Positions 1 to 9,117 are shown, counted from the stretch's first letter. The stretch: DNA of 64,000 nt from Rhodobium orientis (GCF_003258835.1 NZ_NPEV01000008.1:1-64000), one strand, 5' to 3'. Translations and numbers: made by a program. Notes: a model not told the origin generated them from the letters alone.

Positions 1-1895
1 GCGGCGACGCGCCGCGAATGCATGTAGACGATGCTGAGGATCGTGCCGACGGATCCGATGCCGAGGATCGAGACGGCGGCGACCGGTGCGACGGCGGCAA
101 TCGCCGATGCGAGCAGGGCGGCCCGCAGGAGCCATGCCATGCCCGCGCCGCCGGGAAAGCACACCCATTCCAGCGAGACCGCGATTGCCGCGGCCGCGCA
201 GACGCCGCCAAGGCTCGCCAGCACCACCGATGCGGGGTCCGCAAGGCCGAGGATGGCCGGGTTCCAGAGGAACACGAACGGCAGCAGGAAGCCGACGGCG
301 GCAAGCCGGACGGCATCGACCGCGATAATGATCGGGTCCTCCTGGGCGATCGCGGCGGCCGCGAGCGCGGCGACCGCGATCGGCGGCGTCAGCGCCGACA
401 GGATCGCGAAGTAGAGCAGGAACATGTGGCTCTGGAAATCGGGGTAGCCGATCTTTGCCAGCGCCGGGCCGACGAGGACGGCGGCGAGGATATAGGCCGA
501 CGGCGTCGGCATGCCGAGGCCGAGAATGATGGTGACGACCGCGGCGATGACCAGCGTCAGCACGTCGACGCCGGAGGTCACCATCAGGATCACGTTCGCC
601 GCCTTCATGCCGAGGCCGGTCATCGACAGGCCGCCGATGACGAGCCCTGCGGCCGCGCAGGCGCCGGCGACCGGAAGGATCCTGAGGGTGGTCTCGCCGA
701 GGCCCTCGATGATCTGCCAGGGTGTCATCCGCGTGCCGGAGGTCATGAAGCTGGCGACGATGACGGCAAGCGTTCCGGCGCCCGCCGTGAAGACCGGCGA
801 ATAGCCGACCATCAGCACGCCGACGATGACGCCGATCGGGATCAGATAGGGCCAGCCTTGCTTCATCGTTTCGGCAAGCGGCGGCACGTCGTCCTCATAG
901 GGACGCAGATTGTGGCGCACGGAGCGGAAATGGACCTGCAGGAAGATGCCGAGATAGTAGAGGAGGGCGGGGATGATCGCCGCATAGACGATCTCCCGGT
1001 ACGGCGTCCCGGTATATTCGGCGAGGATGAAGGCGGCCGAACCCATGATCGGCGGCATGGCGCTGCCGCCCGTGGAGGCCGCGACCTCGACGGCACCGGC
1101 GAAGCGCTTCTTGTAGCCGAGGCGCTCCATGATCGGGATGGTGATGGAGCCGGTGGCGACGACGTCGGAGGTCGGGCTGCCGGACATGGTGCCGTAGAGG
1201 CCGGAGGAGATGACGGCGACCTTGGCCGGGCCGCCGGGGCTCTTGCCGGTCAGCGAGGCGGCAAGGTTGAAGAAGAAATTTCCGCCGCCCGCCTTCGACA
1301 GCAGGGTGCCGAAGAGGACGAACAGGAAGACGTAGCTGGCGACGACCTGGATCGGGACGCCGAACAGCCCGTCGGTCGTGAAGATGAGGATGTCGAGCAG
1401 GTAGGAAAAGCTCGAAATGCCGTGCCCGAAGGGCGGCGGCAGCAAATATCCGAACTGGTTGTAGATCAGGAACAGACCGACGACCATGGTGAGACCCAGG
1501 CCGGTCGTGCGCCGCGTCGCCTCAAGCGTCAGAAACAGAAGGGCCGAGCCGAAGAAGAACTGCGCCGTGGTGAACGGCTGCAGCAGCGATATCCGGTCGG
1601 AGATCTCCTTGGCATTGAGGAAGAAGAAGACCCCGGCGGCAAGGCTCAGAAATGCCAGCGCCCAGTCGAGATAGGTCGGCCTGTTCGGCGCCCTCGGCGA
1701 GTGGCCGATGACGATGAACAGGAGCGTGTAGATACTCGAGACGAACAGGATCCCGAGGACCAGGGGATCGGAAATGACGAAGATGTTCGCGTAGATCACC
1801 CAGCATGCGAAGGCCGCAGCGACGACGGTGAGCACGGTCAGCGGGGCACCTTTGAAGATGCGCCGCCGACCCGTTGCGAGAAACGAGATACTCAC
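1..1895 (-). CDS. TRAP transporter fused permease (DctQ-DctM type), 3' end outside window
   Basis: This inner-membrane protein is the permease of a tripartite ATP-independent importer, driven by an ion gradient and working with the TAXI binding protein encoded just upstream. About 631 residues are visible and the frame is still open at the window edge, so only the C-terminal tail is missing. The translation is almost entirely hydrophobic helices. The N-terminal third resembles the small DctQ-like subunit and the rest is DctM-like, with the family's glycine/proline-rich segments such as GLYGTMSGSPTSDVVATG and LGLGMPTPSAYI. The start is GTG at 1895. It overlaps the TGA of the TAXI gene in a GTGA junction, which suggests translational coupling. 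Its position in the oxygenase operon points to an aromatic carboxylate substrate, but that is inference. Confidence 0.9.
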   Translation of the reverse strand, partial: MSISFLATGRRRIFKGAPLTVLTVVAAAFACWVIYANIFVISDPLVLGILFVSSIYTLLFIVIGHSPRAPNRPTYLDWALAFLSLAAGVFFFLNAKEISDRISLLQPFTTAQFFFGSALLFLTLEATRRTTGLGLTMVVGLFLIYNQFGYLLPPPFGHGISSFSYLLDILIFTTDGLFGVPIQVVASYVFLFVLFGTLLSKAGGGNFFFNLAASLTGKSPGGPAKVAVISSGLYGTMSGSPTSDVVATGSITIPIMERLGYKKRFAGAVEVAASTGGSAMPPIMGSAAFILAEYTGTPYREIVYAAIIPALLYYLGIFLQVHFRSVRHNLRPYEDDVPPLAETMKQGWPYLIPIGVIVGVLMVGYSPVFTAGAGTLAVIVASFMTSGTRMTPWQIIEGLGETTLRILPVAGACAAAGLVIGGLSMTGLGMKAANVILMVTSGVDVLTLVIAAVVTIILGLGMPTPSAYILAAVLVGPALAKIGYPDFQSHMFLLYFAILSALTPPIAVAALAAAAIAQEDPIIIAVDAVRLAAVGFLLPFVFLWNPAILGLADPASVVLASLGGVCAAAAIAVSLEWVCFPGGAGMAWLLRAALLASAIAAVAPVAAVSILGIGSVGTILSIVYMHSRRVA

Positions 1896-2875
1896 TTAAG
1901 CAGGCCCGCTTCTTTGAAGGCGCGCTCCGCACCCGGATGGAACGGCAGAACCGTCTGGCTCACCATCAGCTCCGGGGTCAACTGGGCCATCGCCTTGTGG
2001 ACGCCGCGGATCTCGTCGATGTGGTCGACGAACGCCTTGCTGAGGGTATAGGCGGTTTCGTCCGACATCTTGTCGGTGGCGACGACCATCGCGCCGAGCG
2101 CCATGGTGTCGACGTCTTCGGCCTGGTTGGTATAGCTCTTGGCCGGGATCGTGTAGGCCGAGGTGCCGAATTCCTTGTTCGTCGCTTCGATGACGCTTTC
2201 GGGGATCTTCAGGAGCACGACGTCGACGTTCTCGTCGATGGCCCGGAACGAGGAGTGGCCGATGAAGATGCCGTTGGTCGCCATGTCGATGCGGCCGTCC
2301 TTCATCAGTTCGCCCTGCTCGTTGGCGCCGGCGCGCACGAAGCTGCCGCCATTGGCGCTGAGCGTCGCTTCGTCGAGGCCGGCCTCAGCCAGCATGAACA
2401 GGGCGACGTTGCCGGTGATGTTGCCGGAGCGGTTGATGCCGATCGAGAGCGGCGCCTTCGACGAGGCGATGTCGTCGATGCTGTCGATCTTGTATTCCTC
2501 GGCAATGCTCTTGTTCAGGAAGAAGTGCATCGGCGCCCAGTTGTACATGTAGCCGATGGCCATCATGTTCTTGATCGGCGCCGGGAAGGGCGGCTGGCCG
2601 GTGAGGGCGAGCTTGACCTCGGCGTCGTGGACCATGCCGAGATCGGTGCGGTTGGCGCCGAGGAGACCGATATTGGCAAAGCCGCCGCCGGTCGCCTGGT
2701 AGGTGATGACGGAATTCGGGTCCGAGGCTTTCACCGCCCGGTCCATGCCGGCGCCGAGCAGCGACCACAGGCCCCCGGGATTGCCGCCGGAAAGGGTGAG
2801 GTTGAGGGGCTCGACGTTGGCCGCGCCCGCGACAAGTCCGGCGCAGAGCGCGATGGCGAGTGTTTTGAATTTCAT
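1892..2875 (-). CDS. TAXI family TRAP transporter solute-binding protein
   Basis: This 327-residue periplasmic protein captures the substrate for the fused TRAP permease that follows it. The first 20 or so residues are a Sec signal peptide (MKFKTLAIALCAGLVAGAA). The mature part starts with the TAXI-family segment LTLSGGNPGGLWSLLGAG, and the family motif region SIGINRSGNITGN lies mid-protein. The start is ATG at 2875 behind a strong GAAGGGAGA ribosome site; an in-frame upstream extension overlaps the next gene's 3' region and was not used. TAXI proteins bind glutamate and other carboxylates; here the ligand is unknown. Placement downstream of a Rieske oxygenase and aldehyde dehydrogenase suggests uptake of the pathway's substrate. 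Confidence 0.92.
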   Translation of the reverse strand: MKFKTLAIALCAGLVAGAANVEPLNLTLSGGNPGGLWSLLGAGMDRAVKASDPNSVITYQATGGGFANIGLLGANRTDLGMVHDAEVKLALTGQPPFPAPIKNMMAIGYMYNWAPMHFFLNKSIAEEYKIDSIDDIASSKAPLSIGINRSGNITGNVALFMLAEAGLDEATLSANGGSFVRAGANEQGELMKDGRIDMATNGIFIGHSSFRAIDENVDVVLLKIPESVIEATNKEFGTSAYTIPAKSYTNQAEDVDTMALGAMVVATDKMSDETAYTLSKAFVDHIDEIRGVHKAMAQLTPELMVSQTVLPFHPGAERAFKEAGLLK

Positions 2876-2955
2876 TAGACGTCTCCCTTCTGCTGGTTCT
2901 TGCATTTGTTTTTGCACGTAATCCCGTCCGAACTCCGGGTTCGGGAATACGCGCT

Positions 2956-4437
2956 TCAGGTCGTCCCCGACGGCACGATCGTGACCGTCTTCTGTTCGGT
3001 GTAGGCGAGCAACTCCTCCAGGCATTCTTCGCGCCCCTGGCCGGAGCTCTTCACGCCGCCGAACGGCACACCGAGATAGTGGTCGCTGGCATCGTTGACC
3101 CAGACGTAGCCCGCCTGAATGCGATCCGTCAGGCGCATTGCCGTGTCGAGGTCCCGCGTCCATACCGACGCGGTGAGGCCCACATCGAGGCCGTTGACGA
3201 TGTCGAGCATCTCGGCCTCGTCCTGCCAGGAGAGGACGGACAGGACCGGGCCGAAAACCTCTTCACGCGCAATTCTCATATCCGCCGTCACGTCCGTGAC
3301 GAGCGTCGGGCGGACGTAAAAGCCGTCCGGCGATAGGCCCTCGGCCTTGCCGCCGGTCGCGATGGTCGCGCCCTCGGCGGCGGCCTGTTCGATGTAGCCG
3401 CAGACCTTGCGGTACTGGCCGCGGGTCGAGAGGCTGCCCATCTGGGTCGCCTCGTCGGTCGGATCGCCGAGGCGGAGCGCCTCGAACGCCCGGACGATGC
3501 CGTCGACGACGCGCTCCTTGAGGCTCTCATGGACGAGGACGCGGCTGGTCGAGCCGCAGGACTGGCCGGCGGTCCAGCCGAGGTTCATGCCCTTGACGGC
3601 GCCGGCGATGGCGGCGTCGACATCGGCATCGGGACAGATGACGAGGGCGTTCTTGCCGCCGAGTTCGAGCTGGACCCGCTTCAATGTGTCGGCGGATCCT
3701 TTGAGCACCGCCTTGCCGGTCGGTACGCTGCCGATCAGGCTTGCCGCCGCGATGCCGGGATGGGCGCAGATCGCCGCGCCGAGATCGGCCCCGCCGGTGA
3801 GGACGGAGAGCAGGCCCTTGGGAAAGAGGTCGCCGATGATCTCCGCCATCCTGAGGGCGGACAGCGGCGTTTCCTCCGACGGCTTGACGATGACGGCGTT
3901 GCCGGCCGCGAGCGGGGCCGCCAGCTTGGCGGCAGCAAAAAGGAGCGGGTGGTTGAAGGCGACCAGCCGTGCGACGACGCCGAGCGGCTCGCGCGTCACA
4001 TAGGTGATGCGGCCGCCGCGCTGGGGGATGGTTTCGCCCTTGGCTTCCGTCGCGATGCCGGCGAAATAGTCGATGAGGGTTGCGCCGAGGGTGACGTCGA
4101 AACGCATGCCGGCGATCGGATTGCCGCTGTCGAGGGCATCGATCAGGGCAAGGTCCTCGGCATGGTCGCGCAGCCGCTGTGCCGCCTGGCGCAGCGCTGC
4201 CGCGCGGGCTCCGGGCCCGGCCCGGCGCCAGCCGTCCTGGGCGTTCCTGCCCGCGTCGACGGCGCGATCCAGATCGTCGCCATCGGCATCGGCGACGACG
4301 CCCAGCAGGCGCCCGTCACTGGGTGATACAACCGGGCGCTCTGCGCCGCCGCCTTTATGCCATTCGCCGCCGATATATTGCTCTACCGGAAAGATCGGCA
4401 GCACTCGGCCCGAAGACTCTCGAACGTCTTCCTCCAC
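2956..4437 (-). CDS. NAD(P)-dependent aldehyde dehydrogenase
   Basis: This 493-residue cytoplasmic enzyme oxidises an aldehyde to the carboxylic acid. All catalytic landmarks of the ALDH superfamily are visible: Asn162 (FNHP), the cofactor Lys185 (VKPSEE), the general base Glu258 (QLELGGKN), and the nucleophile Cys294 (GQSCGSTS). The chosen start is GTG at 4437, six bases after an AAGGGGAG ribosome site; this gives the usual family length, whereas an upstream extension is low-complexity. It sits between the Rieske oxygenase and the TRAP importer on the same strand. Substrate cannot be read from sequence. An aromatic aldehyde such as 2-carboxybenzaldehyde or benzaldehyde fits the context, because a benzoylformate decarboxylase-like gene lies in the same cluster. 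Confidence 0.92.
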   Translation of the reverse strand: MEEDVRESSGRVLPIFPVEQYIGGEWHKGGGAERPVVSPSDGRLLGVVADADGDDLDRAVDAGRNAQDGWRRAGPGARAAALRQAAQRLRDHAEDLALIDALDSGNPIAGMRFDVTLGATLIDYFAGIATEAKGETIPQRGGRITYVTREPLGVVARLVAFNHPLLFAAAKLAAPLAAGNAVIVKPSEETPLSALRMAEIIGDLFPKGLLSVLTGGADLGAAICAHPGIAAASLIGSVPTGKAVLKGSADTLKRVQLELGGKNALVICPDADVDAAIAGAVKGMNLGWTAGQSCGSTSRVLVHESLKERVVDGIVRAFEALRLGDPTDEATQMGSLSTRGQYRKVCGYIEQAAAEGATIATGGKAEGLSPDGFYVRPTLVTDVTADMRIAREEVFGPVLSVLSWQDEAEMLDIVNGLDVGLTASVWTRDLDTAMRLTDRIQAGYVWVNDASDHYLGVPFGGVKSSGQGREECLEELLAYTEQKTVTIVPSGTT

Positions 4438-4520
4438 GGGACTCCCCTTGCAACATTGGCCTTTTTGGCCTTCGCGCCTTGGACGACGCTTTTCGTTGTC
4501 ATGCCGGGTCTTTTGCCGGC

Positions 4521-4544
4521 AGCGACCGGACATTGCCGGTCGCT
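4521..4544 (-). other. perfect 9-bp inverted repeat between oxygenase and aldehyde dehydrogenase genes
   Basis: AGCGACCGG and CCGGTCGCT are separated by six bases, inside the 143-bp gap between two co-oriented genes. There is no T-tract on either side, so a full intrinsic terminator is unlikely. A stem that stabilises the upstream oxygenase message or marks a processing point is one possibility; this is inference. Confidence 0.55.
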
Positions 4545-4580
4545 CACGTCAGTGTTGCGGCAACTGCCGCAGGATAGCTC

Positions 4581-5864
4581 TTATTCGGCGGCGTTGGCGT
4601 TGCTTTCGTCGACACCGAGCGTGCGCCAATCGGTCTCCTTGGAGTAGACGCCCTCCTTGGAGGAGATCGTCACCTGGGGAACGCGCGGCTCCGTGGTGCC
4701 GATCGCCGGCTCGCCTTCGCCGACGCGTTGGGCGGCCTCGCTCATCAGGCGCCGGAACTCCACGATGGCAAGGTCCGACGAGCCGAGCAGGTCGGTGGAG
4801 CGGTCGACGCGTGCGCCCATCGACACCCACATGGCGATGTCCTGGTTCGGGATGCCCTGGATGCCGGTGAAGTCGCCGAGCTTCATGGCCTGGCGGTCCT
4901 GCAGGAAGTTGTTCTCCATGGTCCGCTTCGGCACCCAGCGCTCGTCGACGTCGACGCCCTTGCGGGCATAGGCGAATTTGCGCCACTGCTCCGTCGTCGG
5001 GCAGTTCACGCCGCCCCAGGCGATGAAATGGAACTGGCTGGTCTCGTCGTCGATCGGCACGATCACCGTGGCGACGTTGTAGGAGCTGTTCGGCGGAATG
5101 AGCGAGATGAACGGCGCCACATATTCGGTGATCCTGAGATAATTGTGGGTCGCCGCCTTCTTCATCGGCTTGCGGATCGCCGCGTAGTGGAAGCCGTAGG
5201 AGGTCTTCTCCGCCTGCATCCGCGGCGACTTGTCGGTCGACGGGCGGTACCAGGATTCATCATCCGCGGCGGCGCCGGTGACGCGCGCCGGAACCATGTC
5301 GGAGGAGTGCAGCGAGGAGGAGTGGGCGCTGTCGATCTGGCCTTCGGTGATCTGCGCCCAGTTGGCCGGGATGCGGATCTTCAGGATCGCGACGGTGGTC
5401 TCGTCGTCGGGCGAGAAGGGCGGCCGCTCGAACTCCGGCGCCTCGCGCTCTGTGTCGAGCCAGGCCCAGATGAAGCCGGCGCATTCCGTTACCGGATAGG
5501 ACCGGTGCTTGACGGTGCCGTGCATCGGCGAGCCTTCCGGCTCGGACGCCATCGAGACGCAGTTGCCGTCGACGTCGAATTTCCAGCCGTGATAGAGGCA
5601 GCGCAGGCCGCATTCCTCGTTGCGGCCGAAGACGAGGGACGCCTTGCGGTGCGGACAGAGCTCGTCGAGCAGGCCGACGCGGCCGTCCGTGTCGCGGAAA
5701 CAGACGTATCGCCGTCCGATGGCCTCCACGAGAATCGGCGTGCCGTCCGGCTCCTCGACCTCTTCGATGAGACACACCGGCACCCAATGCTGGCGCATCA
5801 GCGTGCCCATCGGCGCATCGTCCTCGACCTTGGTCAGGAAATCGTTCTCTTCCCTCGTCAACAT
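4581..5864 (-). CDS. Rieske non-haem iron oxygenase, phthalate 4,5-dioxygenase-like (Pht3 family)
   Basis: This 427-residue protein is the terminal oxygenase of a two-component ring-hydroxylating system; its electron donor is probably the divergently encoded reductase. The N-terminal Rieske [2Fe-2S] site is Cys70-Pro-His72 and Cys89-x2-His92 (CPHRK, CLYHGW). The catalytic domain shows Asp178, His181 and His186 (IDSAHSSSLH), with Asp342 in QDIAMW as the likely third iron ligand. From memory, Asp178/His181/His186 match the numbering in Burkholderia phthalate dioxygenase, and the length is typical for that group. ATG at 5864 follows a GGAAGGAA ribosome site. Association with homologues of Pht2, Pht4 and Pht5 supports phthalate or a close analogue as substrate. 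Demethylases of methoxy-aromatics share this fold and are an alternative. Confidence 0.88.
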   Translation of the reverse strand: MLTREENDFLTKVEDDAPMGTLMRQHWVPVCLIEEVEEPDGTPILVEAIGRRYVCFRDTDGRVGLLDELCPHRKASLVFGRNEECGLRCLYHGWKFDVDGNCVSMASEPEGSPMHGTVKHRSYPVTECAGFIWAWLDTEREAPEFERPPFSPDDETTVAILKIRIPANWAQITEGQIDSAHSSSLHSSDMVPARVTGAAADDESWYRPSTDKSPRMQAEKTSYGFHYAAIRKPMKKAATHNYLRITEYVAPFISLIPPNSSYNVATVIVPIDDETSQFHFIAWGGVNCPTTEQWRKFAYARKGVDVDERWVPKRTMENNFLQDRQAMKLGDFTGIQGIPNQDIAMWVSMGARVDRSTDLLGSSDLAIVEFRRLMSEAAQRVGEGEPAIGTTEPRVPQVTISSKEGVYSKETDWRTLGVDESNANAAE

Positions 5865-5920
5865 GGCGTTCCTTCCTTCCCTTCAAGACCCTGGTTCGTT
5901 CTGCCGTCCGGGTCCTTGTC

Positions 5921-5966
5921 TTGACAGTTATCTTAGATATCTAATATAGGAATTTAGAAATCTAAT
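5921..5966. promoter_or_regulatory. divergent promoter with two 12-bp palindromic operators
   Basis: TTAGATATCTAA (5933-5944) is a perfect palindrome. TTAGAAATCTAA (5954-5965) repeats it with one mismatch, 21 bp downstream, about two helical turns. The block is very AT-rich and lies between the oxygenase operon (leftward) and the reductase operon (rightward). A TTGACA at 5921-5926 and AT-rich hexamers at 5942-5950 are a plausible rightward promoter that the operators would cover. The nearby MarR gene is the obvious candidate regulator; that link is inferred. Confidence 0.7.
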
Positions 5967-6002
5967 ATCATAAGGTTTCGGCCATTGACAAGGGGGATAC
6001 GA

Positions 6003-6947
6003 TTGGAAACGTCCACACAGCGATTTGAAATGCGCATCAAGGCGCGCCGCAAGCTGACGCCCGAAATCGACGAGTTCACGCTGGTCCCGGAAGGCGATAC
6101 GGCGCTGCCGTCGTTCACGCCCGGAGCCCATATCACGGTGGAGACTCCGGACGGTGCGATGCGGCGCTATTCCCTCGTCAATGACGGCCAGAATCCGCAG
6201 GAATACGTGATCGCGATCAAACGCGAACCGGACTCGCGCGGCGGCTCGTCCTCGATGCACGAAAAGGCCGTGGAGGGCACGACGCTGACCGTCGAGGCGC
6301 CGGAAAACGAGTTCGAACTCGTCGATGCCGACAAGTACCTTCTGATCGCCGGCGGCATCGGCATCACCCCGATCCTGGCGATGGCCCGCCACCTATTCGC
6401 AAACGGGAAACCGTTCGAGGTGATCTACTGCGCGCGGACGGCGGAAGACGCCGCCTATCTCGACGAGATATCGGCCTTCGAGCATGCGACGACCCACCAC
6501 GACCAGGGCGATCTGGAGCTTCTGTTCGATTTCTGGGACCGGCTGGAAAAACCTGGCAACGAGCATGTCTATTGCTGCGGTCCGGCGCCCCTGATGGAAG
6601 AGATCAAGGGGCTGACGGGCCACTGGTCCGACGGGCATGTGCATTTCGAGGATTTCAATCCGGTCGACGTGGTGCGCGCCGACGATGTGCCGTTCAAGGT
6701 GACGCTGGCCAAGACGGGGCGGACCGTCGAGGTGCCTGCCGACCGGTCGATCCTGGAGGCGTTGCGCGATGCGGGGCTGCACACCGTCAGTTCCTGCGAG
6801 AGCGGCACCTGCGGCACCTGCAAATGCGGGCTCATCGAAGGCGAAGTCGATCACCGGGACCACGTCCTGATGGACGAGGAAAAGTCCGACCACATCATGA
6901 TCTGCGTCTCGCGGGCCAAGAGCGGGGATCTGACCATTGACCTCTGA
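6003..6947 (+). CDS. phthalate dioxygenase reductase-like FMN/[2Fe-2S] oxidoreductase (Pht2/VanB family)
   Basis: This reductase (about 314 residues) passes electrons from NAD(P)H through FMN and a plant-type ferredoxin centre to the Rieske oxygenase. Domain order is FMN-binding (RRYSLVND), nucleotide-binding (GGIGITPILAM), then a C-terminal [2Fe-2S] domain with CESGTCGTCKC and a later Cys in ICVSRA. That order and length are those of phthalate dioxygenase reductase and VanB. No ATG start fits; TTG at 6003 lies six bases after an AAGGGGGA ribosome site and is preferred over TTG at 5985. It is first in a rightward operon, and its 3' end overlaps the next gene by 11 bp. Confidence 0.9.
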   Translation: METSTQRFEMRIKARRKLTPEIDEFTLVPEGDTALPSFTPGAHITVETPDGAMRRYSLVNDGQNPQEYVIAIKREPDSRGGSSSMHEKAVEGTTLTVEAPENEFELVDADKYLLIAGGIGITPILAMARHLFANGKPFEVIYCARTAEDAAYLDEISAFEHATTHHDQGDLELLFDFWDRLEKPGNEHVYCCGPAPLMEEIKGLTGHWSDGHVHFEDFNPVDVVRADDVPFKVTLAKTGRTVEVPADRSILEALRDAGLHTVSSCESGTCGTCKCGLIEGEVDHRDHVLMDEEKSDHIMICVSRAKSGDLTIDL

Positions 6948-8103
6948 TCCCGTCCGCCTCGGGGTTGCGGGCCTGGGGCGCGGGTTCATGCTGACCCTGC
7001 CGAGCATCCTGGCGGACGACCATGTCAGGCTCGTCGCCGCTGCTGCACCGCGTTCCGAATCGCGCGAGGCGTTCGTCGCCGAGTTCGGCGGGCGCGCCTA
7101 TGCGAGCGTTGAGGAGTTGGCCGCCGATCCGGACGTGGAAGCGGTCTATATCGCGACGCCGCACCAGATGCACCGCGAGCACGCAGAGGTTCTCGCTGGC
7201 GGCGGCAAGCACCTGCTCGTCGAAAAACCGCTCGCGATTTCCATGGACGACGCAACGGCGATCGTGGACGCGACGGTTCGGGCCGGGGTCAAGCTCGTTA
7301 CCGGCCCGAGCCACAGCTTCGACCAGCCCGTCCTTGCCGCGCGGCGGCTCATCGACGAGGGCCGGTTCGGCCGCGTTCGTATGATCCATGCCCTCAACTA
7401 CACCGACTTTCTCTATCGCCCGCGCCGGCCGGAGGAGCTGTCGACGGAACTCGGCGGCGGCGTCGTCTTCAGCCAGGCGGTGCACCAGGTCGACGTCGTC
7501 CGCGTCCTGATGGGCGGGGAGGCGCTCACCGTCTCGGCGATGACCGGGGCCTGGGACCCGGCGCGCCCGACCGAGGGCGCCTATGCCGCGCTCATCCAGT
7601 TCGACGGCGGGCGCTTCGCCAACCTCGTCTATTCCGGCTACGCCCATTTCGACAGCGATACCTGGCAGGACGACATCGGCGAACTCGGCACCGTCAAGGA
7701 CCTTGGCCGATACGGCGCGGCGCGCCGCGCCCTTGCCACCGTCTCCAGCCCCGAGGAAGAAGCCGCCCTCAAGTCCGGGCGCACCTTCGGCGCCGTGGAT
7801 GTGCCGCCCGTAGCGCCCCACGCGGAGCATTTCGGCCCGATCATCGTCAGTTGCGACCGGGCGGACCTCCGTCTCACCGCCAAGGGCATCGAGGTCTGGG
7901 GCGACACCGAGCGCTCGTTCATCGCCACGCCCGCCGATCCGTCGCCGCGCGCGGAGGTCCTGAAAGGCCTCCATGACGCCGTCCGCGGCAACGACCCGCC
8001 GCTCCAATCCGGCGGATGGGGGAGGGCGAGCCTCGAACTCTGCCATGCCATCCTGGACAGCGCCCGAACGGGCGGTCCCGTCACGCTGCAACATCAATCC
8101 TGA
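6937..8103 (+). CDS. Gfo/Idh/MocA family dehydrogenase, Pht4-like
   Basis: This 388-residue enzyme has an N-terminal Rossmann NAD(P)-binding fold (LGVAGLGRGF) and the family's LVEKPLA motif near residue 95, followed by the alpha/beta substrate domain. In phthalate pathways Pht4, a member of this family, oxidises cis-4,5-dihydrodiol-phthalate to 4,5-dihydroxyphthalate. Position between the reductase and the decarboxylase homologue gives the same order of chemistry here. The start is TTG at 6937, eight bases after AGCGGGGA and inside the end of the reductase gene, so translation is probably coupled. Sugar dehydrogenases share the family, so function rests largely on context. Confidence 0.85.
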   Translation: MTSDPVRLGVAGLGRGFMLTLPSILADDHVRLVAAAAPRSESREAFVAEFGGRAYASVEELAADPDVEAVYIATPHQMHREHAEVLAGGGKHLLVEKPLAISMDDATAIVDATVRAGVKLVTGPSHSFDQPVLAARRLIDEGRFGRVRMIHALNYTDFLYRPRRPEELSTELGGGVVFSQAVHQVDVVRVLMGGEALTVSAMTGAWDPARPTEGAYAALIQFDGGRFANLVYSGYAHFDSDTWQDDIGELGTVKDLGRYGAARRALATVSSPEEEAALKSGRTFGAVDVPPVAPHAEHFGPIIVSCDRADLRLTAKGIEVWGDTERSFIATPADPSPRAEVLKGLHDAVRGNDPPLQSGGWGRASLELCHAILDSARTGGPVTLQHQS

Positions 8104-8127
8104 AAACAACAATTGGGGAAACGCTTA

Positions 8128-9117
8128 ATGGGAAAGCTTCGACTTTCGATCGCCATGGGGGATTACGACCGGACCCGTCCGATCCATGACGGACGGGTGC
8201 AGATCGACGGCGTCGATCCGGTGACCATGCTGCTGTCGCCGGAGGAAATGTTCTTTCGCGCCTTCCGCCACGAGGCCTTCGATATCAGCGAGCTGTCGTT
8301 CTCGTCCTATTGCGTCAGGCATTCCAGGGGCGAGAGCCCCTATGTCGCCGTGCCGGTCTTCTTGTCCCGGGCGTTCCGCCATTCCTCGGTCTATATCCGC
8401 ACCGACCGCGGCATCGACGGGCCGGCCGACCTGAAGGGCCGGCGGATCGGCATCGCCGAATGGCAACTGACCGCCAATGTCTGGGTCCGCGGCATCCTGG
8501 AAGACTACGGGGTGAAGCAATCGGACATCACCTGGGTGCGCGGCGGCATGCACACGGCCGGGCGGCCGGAAAAGATCCCCGTGAATGTGCCCGACGACGT
8601 GACGATCGAGGCGGCGCCGGATGGCGCGACGCTCGACGGCATGCTGCGGAGTGGCGACATCGACGGCTTCGTCGGCCCGCGCTCGCTGCGCTGTTTCGAC
8701 GAGGGGCACCCGAATGTCGGGCGCCTGTTCCATGACGGCTTCAGGGCGGCCTCGGAGCATTTCGAGCGCACCGGCGTTTTCCCGATCATGCACCTCCTCG
8801 GCATCAAGAGGGCCATCGCGGAAGACAATCCGTGGCTGCCCGGCGCGCTCCTGAAGGCGTTCTCCCAGGCAAAGGCGATGGCCGAAACGGCGCTGCAGGA
8901 CACGTCAGCCACCAAGGTCACGATGCCGTTCGTGGAGGATACGCTCGCCGCCGCGCGCCGGCTCATCGGCCCGCAGATCTGGACCTACGGCGTTCCCGGC
9001 AACGAACGTGTGCTCGACACCTTCCTCGACCTGCACCACAGGCAGGGCCTGTCGGCGCGTCGCCTTGCCGTGGACGAAATCTTCCATCCGGCCGCCTACG
9101 AAGCCTACAGCCTGTAA
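8128..9117 (+). CDS. 4,5-dihydroxyphthalate decarboxylase-like protein (Pht5 family)
   Basis: This 329-residue protein belongs to a group related in fold to periplasmic binding proteins but without a signal peptide, so it is cytoplasmic. Characteristic stretches are LSIAMGDYDRTRPIHDGRV at the N-terminus and KGRRIGIAEWQLTANVWVRG near residues 110-130. In Pseudomonas, Pht5 removes CO2 from 4,5-dihydroxyphthalate to give protocatechuate. ATG at 8128 follows GGGGAA with a 7-bp spacer, better than the in-frame TTG at 8113. It is the third gene of the rightward operon, 24 bp after the dehydrogenase. Members are sometimes labelled generic substrate-binding proteins; the absence of an export signal argues against that. 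Confidence 0.85.
   Translation: MGKLRLSIAMGDYDRTRPIHDGRVQIDGVDPVTMLLSPEEMFFRAFRHEAFDISELSFSSYCVRHSRGESPYVAVPVFLSRAFRHSSVYIRTDRGIDGPADLKGRRIGIAEWQLTANVWVRGILEDYGVKQSDITWVRGGMHTAGRPEKIPVNVPDDVTIEAAPDGATLDGMLRSGDIDGFVGPRSLRCFDEGHPNVGRLFHDGFRAASEHFERTGVFPIMHLLGIKRAIAEDNPWLPGALLKAFSQAKAMAETALQDTSATKVTMPFVEDTLAAARRLIGPQIWTYGVPGNERVLDTFLDLHHRQGLSARRLAVDEIFHPAAYEAYSL

Noticed and set aside
18-2051. Long rightward open frame (677 codons) very rich in Asp, Glu, Arg and Gly
   Set aside because: It is the opposite-strand reading of the TRAP permease and part of the TAXI gene. The composition is typical of antisense frames in GC-rich DNA and shows no domain.
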